Shown one piece after another: positions 39,130-52,590 of a DNA stretch of 64,000 bases. Where the stretch lies: positions 992,001 to 1,056,000 of the forward strand of contig OX637625.1 of NCBI GenBank assembly GCA_951802195.1, given 5' to 3'. The notes beneath the pieces were generated by a model. It made no database searches and was not told where the DNA came from. It worked only from the letters and a program-made list of their open reading frames with translations. Position 1 is the first letter of the stretch; every line of letters begins with the position of its first letter. The position numbers and the translations under genes were made by a program. The DNA is from Tausonia pullulans (taxonomy: Eukaryota > Basidiomycota > Tremellomycetes > Cystofilobasidiales > Mrakiaceae).

Positions 39130-42100
39130 TCATGCTGAACGCGCCGCCGACCTCGCAACGAATGCGTCCTCGAGGACTTTGCCAAACGCAGGAATGTTCT
39201 GATTGGCAGTAGGCTTAGCGAAACGTTTCAAACATGCACTAAGAAATGGCAAACTCACCAAGGGCTTTGCGAGATATGCGAAGAAGGCCTCGGCGCCGAC
39301 GAGGTCCTGCGTGCCCTTGTCGGTGTTTGCCGTCAGAGCCACGACGACGGGTGAGCCGGCGATCGGAGAGGCAGAAATCCGCTTGTGGGAGGTGATGCCG
39401 TCCATGACGGGCATCGAGAGATCCTGTACCATGAAGCCTCGGGGTCAGCAAATTACTCGCGCAAGCGCCTAGAGATAAAGGATTCACCATGAAGATGAGA
39501 TCATAGCGTTTTCTCTCCGCGGCCTCAACTGCCTGCTGGCCGTCGTAAGCGATATCGACTGAGTCGTAGCCGAAGCGTTCAAGAATCTTGCGTCCGACGA
39601 CGGTGTTCACTGAGAGAAAGAGACAGACCGTCAGCTCAGACTTCAAGATATCAGGGACCGTCAGCGTACCTCGGTTGTCATCCACGAGTAGGATACTGAG
39701 CGGATGTGACTTGGCGAATTCGGTGTTCATGCCCGATGAAAATCTCAACTGAGTCGCCCGAGCCTTCGACCGGTTCGGGGCAAAGGCCATCTCCAAGCTT
39801 TGACGGAGGGTGACCACGCGGACAGGCCGGGTGATGATATCGCTGCACGTCGGTCGATCGTTGATCAGAGGTGCTCGTTTGGCTGGCTTCATTGAGGGCA
39901 TGCGCCAGGGCGCCAGATGCTCACGAGTGTTGGATCCCAAACTTCTCGAGCGTGCCACTAAGATCGATGACGCGTGTTGCGAAGCGGACGATCGCTTGGG
40001 GCTGAAGGGTCTGCAGCCGTCCGAGCTCTTGGCGTGAGATGTGCCTGAGTAGAGCAGTGACTTCGTCAGAGAGCGCCATCGATTCGCGCAAGGGCAGGTG
40101 GAAAAACGACTCACTCCGGGTTGAGGACGCAGAGATCGTACCGCTTCGCCTTTACCATGTCGTCCCCCGCCATCTTGAAAGAAGGACTCGTGGTGATCGA
40201 CGTGAAACCGAGTGCGATGAGGTTCTTTTCCAGCTGTTGAGATGCGTCGTCAGCCGGGGACAGATCTAGCCGCCTTGCTCTGCGAAGGGCAGAGCACGCA
40301 CCGTCAAGCGACTCTGAATGATTGGGCAAATAATCATGGCCGTCTTTGGAGGGAACAAGGTGAGCTCCGGCTGGGGAGGGGGTGCTGGATCGACCAGAGC
40401 GACAATGGAGAAGTAGAACTCTACAAACAAGCAGATTGTCAGAGAGCGCGCTGCTGCTAAGGAGGATGAGAACTCACTAGATCCCACGCCCACAGTGGAC
40501 TCGGCCCAAGCGTCCCCACCAAGGACGCCCGCGAGACGCTTGCCGATGGCGAGACCAAGGCCGGATCCTCCGAAGGTGCGCTAGACAACGTAGCCGTGTT
40601 AGACCATGGCCTGCTAACTCAAATAGAGAGACAACTCTCACAGTTATGCTGTCGTTCACCTGCGAGAAGGGAAGGAACAGACGGTCCATCTCACTCGCCG
40701 GGATACCGCAGCCCGTGTCTGAGGCGGATCAAGCAGTCAAGTCAGAACCGCAAGCAGGGGTGAAGACAGAATGGGCCCACCCTCCACGTAAACAACGATG
40801 CGGATCGAGTCCGAGGTCTCGTTTGAGTATGTCATTCCGATGTTGATGGTGCCGGTGTCGGTGAACTTTGTGGCGTTCTACGATGGAGATGAGCAAGGAA
40901 TCAGAAATATACGTTGCCATGAAGAGAGTGGACGGTGGGCAAGCGAACCGAGAGGTAGTTGAGCTGTCGAGCCCGAGCAAAAGACAGGTCAGTCAAATAC
41001 GGAGGCAAGTGATCCCACTTGGGCAGAGCCGCGCACCAGAATCTGCTTGATACGGAACGGATCGGACAAAATCGGCGGAGGGTCGTCTGTGAAGGGCGTC
41101 TCGAGAAGCACCTCGATGTCCTGTGAGAGAGGACGCATTAAATAGATACTGGTAGCTGCGACACAAGCTCAAGATGAACGGACCTTGGTATGGGCTCGGA
41201 CGGCGACCGAGTCGAGAGCAGACTCGATGACCTCGCGCATGGACATTTGTATGCTCTCTGCCTTAACCTGGTTTGACTCAAGCTTGGAGAGATCGAGAAT
41301 GTTGCTGATAACGGCCTGATGAATCCCTCGATGGTTAATCAGCCGTCAGCGCCGCATGGGAGAGAGGAGGAGCAAAAAGGCGTCTGCAGTCTGACTTGGA
41401 GGTCCATCCCGCTGGCAATGATCTGGGCGATGAGTTCCCTTTGGACAGACGTCAGATCGCTGGCGTCCGCAAGGACTGAGGCAAGACCCAAGACAGCTGT
41501 CAAGGGTGTCCGAAGTTCGTCTGTGAGGGCAAAGGACGTAAGAGAAAAACAGAGGTGGGTTATTCCCGGGAGAAGCTGATCGTTGGCCAAACTCAAATAT
41601 TTCACTGACGCGACATGGTTGACAAGAAAAGGTTCTTGCTGTCCAAAGCCTTCGACAGTTGTCGTGTCCTGCGAGCCACGACGGTGCCCCAGTCAGTGTG
41701 TGAGAAAGAAAGACAGAAGACAAAAATCAGAACGCACCGATCGGAGACCAGGCTTTCCAGCCGGCGCTGACTCAAGGACGCCTCCAAGGCGATCGTAGCG
41801 AACGCGCTCACGCACTGGATCGCCTCGATCTGGGCCGACGTAGGAGGTTCCGAGGCAATCGAACGCGAGCTGAGGAAGACGACCTGAAGAAGATATTTCG
41901 GATGAGTGTCAATCTCGGCGTTGAAAGTATGAATCTGCAACAGATACGCACACCGGCGCGATTCATGAGAGGCAAACAGAGAAGGGTCCGGGGAAGCCGC
42001 CCGCCAAAGAAGGGCTCTCTGAGCGTCGCGACGGTGGTCGGGTTGGAGATGGTCTGTCCAGTTGAGTAACGGTACTCTTCAGAGGCTGCGACAAAGAGGG

Positions 42101-45100
42101 TGAATTCAAGCAGTACGTTACTGACCTTGCCCGTCCGCGCAACGTGGAGCAGAATGGCTGCCGGCGCGATTGTCTCCGCTTCTGCAAGCGGTAGGTCGAA
42201 GGGGGTCATCCCATCGTAGGAACCGGCGGCCCGTAAGGAGAGCGTGTTCCCGGGCGTATCATAAAGGGCGAACGCTCCAAAGTCGGCGCGGACTTTGGGT
42301 AAAGAGTATGAAATTCGTCAGAGAAGAAACAGCCCGCACGCTCGAACTGCTCCGCGGCACTGACCGAACTGGAGGACGAGTCGCATGAACTGGGAAACAA
42401 GAACGGCCGGGTCCTTGTCCTTTTCCGATACCAGTACTAGAAGAGGTGGGAAGGCTCGATCAGCAAAGGCTTGACAGGACAAGAACATCCCGATCAACTC
42501 ACACAAAGAGGTCCGCAAGAGTGTCGCATCGAGGCTGCGAGTTCCCGTGCCGTTGATGCCTCCGGACGAAGCCATGTCCTCGCTCGGGACGGAGCCGCTA
42601 TCTGTGGCGGTTGAGAGGGTCTGTGAGACTCGCGAGACGGTCGAATTTGAGCGGATATTATTGGATGGCTCCTGAGCGGGCTCGGAGCTGCCTCGCTTGG
42701 CTGTCGTCGCTGAGGACTTCAGTTCGGGAGGAGTTTCGGAGTTTACTCTGAGCAGGCTTGATATAATCGTAGCGTGCCGAGAGGATTTGCGCTAAATATT
42801 AAGGGTTGTCAGCGGAGGGTCTCGGAGAGAAAGATGGTCAGGAAGGAAGGCGATGGCGGCGGCTATCACTCACGCGATGGAACGCATCCGGAACCTGCGT
42901 CGCAATGCGCTGAGCCAGCGCGTATGCCCCTACGCGAGAGAAGGCCTCGTGCGCCCTGCGACAACGCTAGGTCAGCGGCGGAGTTGGAGATGAATTATTT
43001 AAGGCTTACCCAACAGCGTATCCTGAAGTAAGGATAAACCGAGAAACGTCAGGAAGAGATCAAGAGTATGAGCTACTCCTCAGGCACGAACCGTAGGCAA
43101 CGCGAGGCTTCCTCTCGAGGAACCAGATTGCCGCTCGGGCCTGGAGGAAACCTGCGAGAAGCAGGAACTTCTCCTCCATCAGAACTTCCACGGCACTTTC
43201 AACGTTGATAATCTTTTCATGCGCGTGTTCAGCCCTCAACCCTTCAAAAGTTTTTCCTTGACACGGGACGAATGACGCACCATCTTGGTCCATTCGCTCT
43301 CGAACCTCAGCGACTGTAGCGCTTCAAGAACAAGGAGCCGCATGCGGAAGTCCGTAACGTGTTTGTAGAGATTAAGGTGGGCGATGTCGTCAGCGACAAA
43401 AGTTTGCTGGTCCACCTTGGAGCCATGTTGGATGTGATAGGCGGCCCTAAGGAACGACAGCTCTGAGCAACCGAGAACAGTCAGTGACTTCAGATTGAGT
43501 CGGATGCCAACGCTGAATTTCCCACCAGTTTGGTAGACACAACCCTGGACGGCCGCGTCGCCGCTAGGGTGGGCGCCTTCGATGATCTTAGCCAGATCCT
43601 CCTTCGGGGCATCTGTTGTTTGGGCGAGGAAAATATGAGCGAGCGCACGCTAGATCGATCAGGGCGGACCACTGTACGCACCGAAGTAGATGCCGAGCAA
43701 GAGGGAGAACCTGGGAGAAGGAGACATTGTTAGTCGTCCAGCTAGGAAATGATGACCGCGTGCACGCACATTGTCCAGACGGTCCTGGTAAGGTTAACCA
43801 TTTAAGGTCAGTGAAGACACTCGAAGGAAGATTTGAGGCAGAAAGGACTTGCTGATGCATGACGAGGCCATCAATCGCCGGCAAGTCGCGTTCGGGGCAG
43901 AGGAAGACGCCATCAAGGGTCCAAGGTTTGGAGCTCCCCGAGTTGGAGTCACTCATGAGCTCGCTGATGGGGGGTGAAAGTAAGACAGATGAGTCTGGCG
44001 GGTTGAGACACAAAGGATAAGGAATTCTTGGAGACTCACGCTGCCTGAAGGGCTGTTGAGACGGTATGAGAGAAAGAGAGCGAGAGATCAGTCCTTCCAG
44101 CGTTGAAGGTGAACAGAGCTCGGAAAGGGACCCTACGAACGCAGGTCGATGAGAATTCTCGCTGGGAAGGAGCGCGAGGAAATCATAAACAGGTTAGCGA
44201 AAGAGAAAGACGGCGCGAAATGGCGGCTGCTTACCGGGGGGCGTGAATGATCCGATCGTCTGGTACCAGCTCACGAAGCGGTTCTTGTGGGCCGCGATCG
44301 GCTTGGAGTCTAGGACCCGGGTTGCAAAGTCCAGACCGATGGAGTAGGAGAGCATTTCATCGTTCATGCTCTGGGTTGAGGCCTCGCTGCGAAAGAAGAG
44401 GGACGCTAGCAATCAGAGATTGTCGTGGCCATGATGGTCGGCGAGGTCAATTACAAGGCTTGATCGTAGTTGACGTCCTCCAGTCTCAGCCAGCTATGCG
44501 ACTGGGCGGTGCAGACCTACAAGAGGCAAAGCGAGTACGCGTAGAGTCAAAAGGGATGGGCATTTGTCACTTAAGAGGTAGACAGAGTACGTACAACTTT
44601 CGTGCCCTATTTTACGTTCATGAGTGTGATCTGAAAATCAGCAGGATATTTAGGAAGCACAGGTAAGGCGGGGACGCGGACGGACCGATTCATGGTAGGA
44701 TCGCTGAGGGAAGGAGAACGATGTCAGTTCATGGGCCCTGAGTGTGTGCATGCGCGTTTCGAAGGTTTCTTGTCCTACCTTCTCTAGGAGCTCAAGGGCG
44801 AGGTTGACGAAGGCATGCTGCGCCTTCGGACTTCGGACATCGTGGAGGGAGAAGGTGGCAATGACGTAAGACGCCCCTTCCGACTGAAGAACCGCCGGGC
44901 TCCGCATGCACACGGCGACGGCCATGGGGAAGGCGAAACCGTTACCTGTGATGAAGAGCGTCGCCCTAGTGAAGGAGATTGGCAGAATGAGTCAGGTGGC
45001 GCTGACGTGAAGAACAGGACGACAACGCGTGACTCACCCGCAAAAAGCGACAAGCGAGATGATTCCGACCTCGAGCTGCTCCCGCTCCGAGAGAGCCACG

Positions 45101-48100
45101 TCTGCCCTGCTCTCCATCGCGGATACCATCGCGGCAATATCTTCGACGGTTTCAGGGATGGTGCTCGGCCGATCTGGAAGGACGTCGTCCATCGCAATAG
45201 AGAACTGGGCAATGGCCTTTTGGTGCTCGTTCGAGGCGATGTAAAGCCTGACAAGGAGTGTCCGGATCTTGAGAGACTCGCAATCGGTGTCGCAGAACTG
45301 CAGGACGTGTAGCATCTGTTCGGGATATAACATGACATCAGTTGCCGACAAATACAACATCGAAGGCACTCGGCGTGTTGCTGACCTTATCGATCGCTGG
45401 TGAATAGTTCTTGTTCAGCGCCGAAACTTCGCTGTAAAGACATGCGTAGCTGGAGTTGCTCATCATCAGCAAAATGCTCAAATACAGAGGGCGAACGAGG
45501 TAACTCACTTGAAGGCGTCATTCCTCAAGTGCGGCTGCTCCCAAGACTCCTTCGCCCAAAAGTCGACGAGTCGCCCAGCGGCCACGAGGTACGCCATTGC
45601 CGTCTTAAGCGACGCTGAACGGGTTGCTTTCTTCGCAGCCTGGTAGACGAGCCTCGCGAGTTTTTCGGGCTCGTCGATCGGGTAGCCCTTCTCCTGAGCC
45701 GTGAGCGAGTTGTCAACGGCGTCGAAAAGGTGGATCTCCAGCAGCGCCGGCGACGACCGCAAAAGTTGACCAATCTGAAGCGAGAAAGACGAGCGGTCGG
45801 CTTCTTCTCTCGAAGTAAGATGGTCCCTCCCTCTGACTCACGCGACAGTGAACCTCGCCAACTACGTTCTCCGGGATGAGCCTGTAAGCCGCGAGAAGCA
45901 TTCTGTCGTGCGAGAAGCGGGCGTTTTGTTTGGAGATGACGATCGAGCCGCACGCCTCGGCCGTCTGGAGGAGAAGCTCCGTTTCGCGGAGCGTTTTTCC
46001 TGTCAGCAGGGAGAGGCGCTCCGGGGAGAGACCTCTAGAGGGGAAGCAGGCGAGGGTCTGGCAGGAAAGAAGACTCGCAGTTAGAACTGTAGGTCCATCG
46101 GTGTTTCAGTCGAGTCTAAAGGGGAAGAGACCAACCCCGAGGATATGCTGGGCTTCCTTCGGAAGAGCGCTAAGCATGCGCTCCAAATACTGAGGGAAGC
46201 GGCATCAGATAGGATTCCAGGTATGACTGAAACGTGTTTTAGGCTTCGCTGACGCACCTGATCGACACCCGATGACGCATGCGACTGCAGCAAATGAAGG
46301 TCGAAAGTCCACTTGAGGAGCTGGAAGTCAAAGCAGATGACTCTGTTTTGGACGAGGCTCGTGATGAGGGACTGGAGAAAGAGCGGATTGCCGCCGGTCT
46401 GGTGGTAGAGGAAAGAAGCGAGGTGATTCGACCGAAGATCGGCCTTTTGGAAGTGAAGGCACCCAGTGAGGAAGGCGTCGACGCCGGCTTCGCCAAGACT
46501 GTTACATACGCTGTCATCAGTGTCCAGGAGGAGAGTCACGAGCGAAATAGCGGAAGAGCGAGCGCACCTTTTGATATGGACGAGGATCGACGACTTGCAG
46601 AGAAGGGTGGCTGGCGGCGGAGGCGAGTCCTCGCCTTCGATGCGATAGAGATTCAGACAAAGGACGTTCTTAAGGCGGTGATGCGAGTGGTCGAGAAAAA
46701 TGTCTTTCCAGCTGCGAACAGGCGGGAGGAGAGTCAGAGCCAGGTTCGTGCCCGCCATCAGACGCAGACAAAACCCACAGATCGAGCTCCTCTGAGCTCA
46801 GCCACTGGACATCGTCGAGGATGATGACGAGCGGCCGATGAGACGAGGCAAATATTTGGAGGAGCCTCTTGCTACTCTGCCGGAACGTCGGAAGCTGATC
46901 GCCATGGGGATGGAGAGGGTCAGCCAAGCGTGGCGCACCGTTAGTCGATGAGAGGGAGAGAGAGTCTCACAAAGTTCTGCCAGTCCGTCGGTGTCTCCGG
47001 AATTGGCGTATGTGCGGTGACCTCGGAGCGGGTGGGAATGAGGACCTCGTGCCAGGAGGGTGAAATGAGTGAGAGGAAGATGGCGACCTGGCCGGGAAGA
47101 ATTTCTGTGATCTTTGAACGCCAAAGGTCTGCATCCTCCTTGGGATCTTGAGAAATGATTTAATTGGTCAGCTTGGTTGATCAACTAGACGCAGTGTGTG
47201 TCGTGATCACTGACTGCTGAAGATGCCGTTCAGGAGGGACTCAAAGACCGAGATGAACCCTGCAAGCGGCTTGCGCTGGTATTCTGCGGAGAGGAGCGAT
47301 AGTCAGCTACCTGACGAGTGTCACATAGGTCCGACAACCGACTTACGGTCCATCTTGGCCCTCCCGATCAAGATGCCCTGGCCATCATCATCGGTAGCCT
47401 CCTTGCGCGCCGCCCACCGCTCGACGAGCTTCGACTTGCCGCTCCCCGAAAGGCCCCAGACCGTGACGACCGAAGGGACGACGGTCGTTGTATGCTGAGC
47501 GATCCTCACGTCCGAGAGGGCTTTGTCGAGCGCCAGCGTCTCGTCTGCGCGATCAATGAGCTCTCTCGGAAGCTTAAACCTCGACAAGGCGTCGACCTTG
47601 CCGACCTCAAACTTGGCGATGTCGCCCTCAGCCCGACAGAGCTGCTGGAGCCGCTGGAGGTCGTACAGGATCGATCGGAACGAGGAGTACCGCTCCTCCA
47701 TGTCTCGCGCCGTGCATCGCGCGACGATCTCCGAGAGTCGAGCGACCACCTTGGTCGCTGTGGGGGAGCGGGGTGGGTGAGCTAATGCAGTTGGGAGGGG
47801 AGGGAGGTCGGTGGTAAGGTGGCGGTGGATGTCCGTCAGGAGGTCATCCACAAGTCCGCCAGTCTGTCGGGAGGCAGAGAAGACGGCAGCGGCGGCGGCA
47901 GCGGACGTAGGGGAAAGCGCGGACGAGCCCGATGAGATGACGTCGTGGAAGACGACGCCGAGGGAGTAAATGGAGCTGACAGAGCCTGAGATAGCCCTTG
48001 AGTTGACCGTCTCGGGTGCGAGGTAGCGAAGGTGACGTCGGAGAACGTCCTGCTCCTCGAGCGCCGTGTAATAGTGGTCCGACGTCGGGGAATGGAGCAT

Positions 48101-49400
48101 GAAGTTCGGTGATGACTCGTCCCCTCCTCCATCGATGCCACTACCGTCGATAGTCGATTCGGAGAGTTGAACAATGGAATGGAACTGTTTGAGCTCAACT
48201 TTGGGCGGAGTGCAACGTTCGTGCGACTCGCTCGCCGGGCTGCAGACGACTTGGAAGAGCTCTGGTCTGCTGAGAGCCATCACAAGCCGTCGCTCGAGGA
48301 GATCCTGCGAGTGAAGAGATAGATCAGGGTCCGATGTTAGAGGGTGGCGGAAAAAGAAATCCAGCTCACGATGCAGATCTGGACGGGCTGTAAACAGCAG
48401 GTAAGAGAACCGCCGTCAGCGTGGCCGGATAGGCACATATGTATCTTGTAAGTGACACGCACCTGAATGAGTGCCTCCAGTGCTTCCGCATACGCCGAGA
48501 AGACAGCCGTCCTCTCTCTCGACGACTCGTCTCTCAACCCGTCGCTGCTATAACCACCAGCATTCTCCTCCTCCCTGGCCACGGCCATCAAAGCCCGCTG
48601 CCAGTAATTCTCGAGCGTGGTAACCTCTTTCGACCCAGGATCGGCGAATATTGTCCAGACGCCGCGGGAGTCGAGTTGGGACGCCAGGACGCGGTTGCTA
48701 AGGCAGCAAGGCGAACAGGGAACGCCAATTCGCTTCAGTCATCCACTCGCCGACGAAACATACGCCTTCGACACGTTCACTCACAGAAATGGCCAGACTG
48801 GCGGAGGCTCGGGGCTCGGGATGACTGCCGCTGATGGCAACTGCCCTGCTAGAAGAGGAGGGCTGCTGCTGCTAAGCGAGCTCGACCGTGACCCTTCTAA
48901 TCGGAGACGAGGGGCACTGCGTTCCTTGACGAGGAACTTGATCATCTGGTGGTCCTTCTCGAGGTCTCGCACCGCTGCGGGGCTTGTCCCTGCGAGAGGT
49001 ACGAATCTGGGTGGGTTGAGAGAGGATATGGGCGAAATCATTCTCAGCAAGAGAAGAAGGCAAGTGACCAGAACAATGACAATACACACCGGAACTGGAC
49101 GCGTCGCGGGAAGCCTGACGCTGCCGACTCGTCGAGGAGCGGCATGTGAGGATTCGGTGTGAAGGTGGCCGAGCCGTGGATGGCGAGCGTTGGTGCAGCA
49201 GTAGTGGCAACAACGACAGTGGCCGTGTTCTCGGAAAGCATCGACAAGTCGAGCGAGGAGGAAGCAGACAACGGCAGCGGAGACAGCGGCAAGTCGAGCG
49301 ACACTGGAATTGACCTGATGACAGTCACGTCGACAAGACCTCTAGCGGCAAGCTCATCGACGGGAGGGAGCTCATCGGCGGGAGGGAGCGCGACGGCCAT
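39130..49400 (-). CDS. group X hybrid histidine kinase (S/T-kinase-like, AAA, GAF, HisKA, HATPase, REC)
   Basis: A signalling protein of about 2,000 residues or more, split into some 30 exons on the minus strand. The start chosen is the Met at 49400 (MAVALPPADELPP); the stop is at 39130. Domains in order: a kinase-like lobe with YLAPETV and SIYSLGVVFHDV (about 48000) but no full set of kinase catalytic motifs that I can see; an AAA/STAND-type ATPase with P-loop GLSGSGKSKLVERW (47440) and Walker B-like LVIILDDVQWLSSEEL (46840); a long helical repeat region; a GAF domain (about 42330-41780); HisKA with SHELRTPLTAVLG; a HATPase with NATKFTDTGTINI, EDTGCGIP and GGSGLGLAI; and a C-terminal receiver with ILLVDDN, MDLSMPVMDG and AKPLNIP. 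This is the architecture of S. pombe Mak2/Mak3 and Candida Chk1, which relay peroxide and wall stress to the HOG pathway through a His-phosphotransfer protein. All phosphotransfer residues are present. Confidence 0.93.
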
Positions 49401-49889
49401 GCTAGGTCGTTCGTGCGTCGACTTGCGGCGTGTGGCTCGGCGTGCACGGCGGAGGAAAGGGAAGGAGAGAAGGAAGAAGGAACGGGGATGGAGAAGAGCT
49501 GGTGAGGTGGTTGGTCGCCTGGCGCATGTCTCCAGGTTCTAGGCTCTGTCTGTCCTTGCTCCCCTCGGCTGTGGAGAGTAAGGCGACGCGAGGAGAGTTC
49601 CGGCGACGAAGGATCTTCGGGATCGGGATCCGCGTGGCTGCAGATCCCCCGCGCGCTCGATGGTAGACTTCCGCACCGCGAGCGAGATGGTTTCTTTCTG
49701 AGAGTTCTCTCCCTCCATCTCAGTGCCACTCGTCTCTTGACATGAACTGGATCACAGTAACGCGTCATCAAAGCCAATCAAGGGCAAAGCGGTCAGGCCG
49801 CTCCCAGCGCACAACCCTCCTTGAGAGAGACAGGTTGCTCGCCGCTTGCCCTCCCTTCGCCCCCAACCACCAACGAACCTCCTCCCACC
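49401..49889. promoter_or_regulatory. divergent promoter region
   Basis: 489 bp between the start codons of the histidine kinase (minus) and the Faf1-like gene (plus). No clear TATA box or named site was identified. Co-regulation is possible but not shown. Confidence 0.5.
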
Positions 49890-51357
49890 ATGCCCGGCTC
49901 CTTGAAGCGCGGCCTCGCTACCACCAAGCCCAAGTTCCCAACGATGGCGGCCAACCCTAAGAAGCGCACCAAGCTCTCTGTACCTCCTCCCCCCGCGACT
50001 TCCTCATCCGACGAGGACAGCTTGCCATCGGACGACGACGAGAACGACGAGGAAGAGGACGAAGATGATGACGACGACGACGACGACAAGGCCGCCATGC
50101 TCCGTGCTCTCGAGGCCCACGGCCAAGCCATGTTTGGCGGGGTGGACTTGCCTGTTGCTCTTGGACCTGCAGCGAGCGCGAACGCAAAGGGCAAACGACG
50201 CGCCGCCGTCAGGACGGCCGACGATGAGCATTCGGACGACAGCGGTGATGAGGAGGCGAGCTGGGAGGGGGAAGATGATGAGGACGACGATGAGGAGAAC
50301 GAGGACGAGGGAATGGACGACGATGATGATGATGAGGAGGAGGAGGAGGACGCGCCGGACGCGACGAGCAGCGGAAGTCGCGCGCCAGAGGTCGTTGTCT
50401 ACGCTCCGTCGTCGACGAAATTCGAGCAATCATCCGACAAGTCCGCATACAAGGCGTTCATGGTTCGTCAACGCAGCGTCTGCTCCTCTTCCGACTACAC
50501 TGACAGAGCAATGGATGTGGGATGCAGAGTTCCAAGTCGTCCAAAATTCTCGCCAACCCGTCAGCGCTGCCGGGAACGACGAGAGCCGAGGAGAATGAAG
50601 AGAAGTGGGTGTCATCTTCATCATCCCATTTTTCCCATCTTCCGGCATCATTTAATGCTCGTCTACCCCCTCCAGAGTCAACACGAACCTCGACAAGACT
50701 CTCCACTCGCTCCTCCTTACCTCGCTCCTTTCCCCAGGAGGCGACCACTCGTCCTCGCCTGTCGCACTTCAGGGCCGGCTGAATGAGCTTGCGGGCGTCG
50801 CCACGCTTGGCTCGGGCGAGCAGGCACTCAAGCGGGCGGAGGTTTCGCGGCTCAATGGATCCAAGGGCGGCCATGTCGGGAGGGGGCTGAGGACGGTCGG
50901 CAAGCAGCGGTGGGAGAAGACGGTCGCTGAGGTGCGTAGCCGTTAGGGCACCATCCTCGCCCTAGTATCACTCGCTCATCTTGCTCACACACGTCTTCCT
51001 TTTGACCAGGCCCGAGAGCGCGGCGACAATGGTCTCGTCAACTCGCACACCTCGACCTCCATCTACGCCACGCCGGACCACGCCAAGTCCGACGGCCCTC
51101 GCAAGGAGAAAGACCGCGGGCTCACGATGGGCGTTGGCCGCTTCCATCAGGGTGTGCTCAAGCTCAGCCAGGCGGACATGGATGGCGTCAAGCGCGAAGT
51201 GGAGAGGAAGAATCGCGGGAGGGACAGATTAGGTGGCGGGAGGGGTGGGAGGGGAGGACGGGGGAGGGGGGGAGGAGGAGGAGGAGGGGGGCGGGGGAGG
51301 GGAGGGGGAGGAGGTGGCAGGGGGAGGGGAGGAGGGAGGGGTGGCCGGGGAAAATGA
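49890..51357 (+). CDS. Faf1/FSAF1-like 40S ribosome assembly factor candidate
   Basis: Exons 49890-50462, 50528-50604, 50676-50931 and 51010-51357 join in frame to 417 residues. The N-terminus is basic (MPGSLKRGLATTKPKFPTM), followed by two long Asp/Glu runs typical of nucleolar proteins. Then come PEVVVYAPSSTKFEQSSD and KAFMSSKSSKI, VGRGLRTVGKQRWEKTVAEA, and TMGVGRFHQGVLKLSQADM. The last words resemble the C-terminal part of yeast Faf1 and human C1orf131 (FSAF1), which act in the small-subunit processome. The protein ends in an RGG/Gly-rich tail, as in many nucleolar RNA-binding proteins. Family assignment is from memory of motifs and is moderate; a nucleolar role fits the composition. Confidence 0.55.
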
Positions 51358-52590
51358 GGTTGGACATGGGACCCGACGAGAGGAACAACGAGAAAGAGCG
51401 AGAGCAAGAGAGAGGAATGGGTGGCGGCGCTTGTTTCCCCCGGAGCAGCGAGCGCTAGTCGAGGGATTTGTCCGACACCACGCGACGCGCGCGTGCACGA
51501 AAGAACGGCACAGCATACGCCACCAAGCGTCTGTCTTGGTACTAATAAATGGCTGGTCTAGCTGCGCAGCGGCCGCAGCGGTAACACACATCGTCGAAGC
51601 ATTCCACCGAAGAGAGAGAGAAGAAAGGATCGACGGAGATGCGGCCTGGAATTCTGGGACCCTGGGGGGTTGGGGGGTGGGGAGAGGCATCATCCCTCCC
51701 TCCCTCTCCCTTGCTCTGGAGTCAGTGGGACAGCGATCCCTGCACATCGAAGAAGAGCGCACCACCGGTGATGAGGTATGTGGCAACAGCAGGCATCCGC
51801 GGCAAGGGAGACCGAGCTTTCCCCGGGAAGAAGAGTTCCGGGGCGACTGCTTTCGTCGTCGCTGCTGCTTGACGCTCGAGGACTCGCAACCGACCCGCAC
51901 GACAACGTGCGTACATACATCTGAGCAAGGGCCAAAGCTCGGAGCCGCCAGGACTTGATAGTTTGAGCGAGCGAAGGCGAACCACCATGACCTCTTGACT
52001 GCCAACCAACGCCATGCTCCCTGACGAACGGCTCGGACCACGAGCGAGGCGAGCGGACGAGAGGACTGAGAAGCGAGGCCCGCCCGGCCCGAGAGGGGGC
52101 TGGGCTCCCCTGCTCTCGCTCTCATCTCTCTCCCGCGGCCGGCGTGGATGAGAAACGCGAGGACAGCGCGAGACCCACGCACGATCTGCCTCGCTCTCTT
52201 CCGCCAGCGAACGCCACGCCCCGCTTCCTTTTGTCCCAGCGCTTCCTCTTCCCACTCCGCCAGCAGTCCACTCGACCTACACCAACTCGGGACCCGCGTT
52301 CCCTCATCTTCCTTCCTCTCTCCCACCTTCCTGCCTACTCCCCCCCGCCTGCCCTCCTTGACCTGGCCGACGCATCCTCCCTCAAGCCGCCTCGGTGATC
52401 CTCGCTGGGCTCTGAGCCCCCCCCCCCCTCCCCCCCCGCACGCCCGTCTGCTCCTCCTTCCCCTTTGGTTCTTCCCCCGCACCCCACCCATTCACACTCT
52501 TCCCCGTCCATCCCGACGCGACCGACGACCACCGCGACCCCCGAACGATACGTTCATCCGATCGGCAGCAGAGGAAGGAGCTGCATCGCC
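51358..52590. promoter_or_regulatory. long upstream region of the Zn2Cys6 gene
   Basis: 1.2 kb without a credible gene. A 420-codon minus-strand frame here is Gly/Arg/Ser-rich, overlaps the RGG tail of the neighbour and looks like a chance frame. Pyrimidine-rich DNA with a long C run (52415-52440) lies close to the start codon and may be 5' UTR. Confidence 0.5.

Noticed and set aside
51229-52491. A 420-codon minus-strand frame
   Set aside because: Low-complexity Gly/Arg/Ser sequence overlapping the RGG tail of the neighbouring gene; a chance frame in GC-rich DNA.
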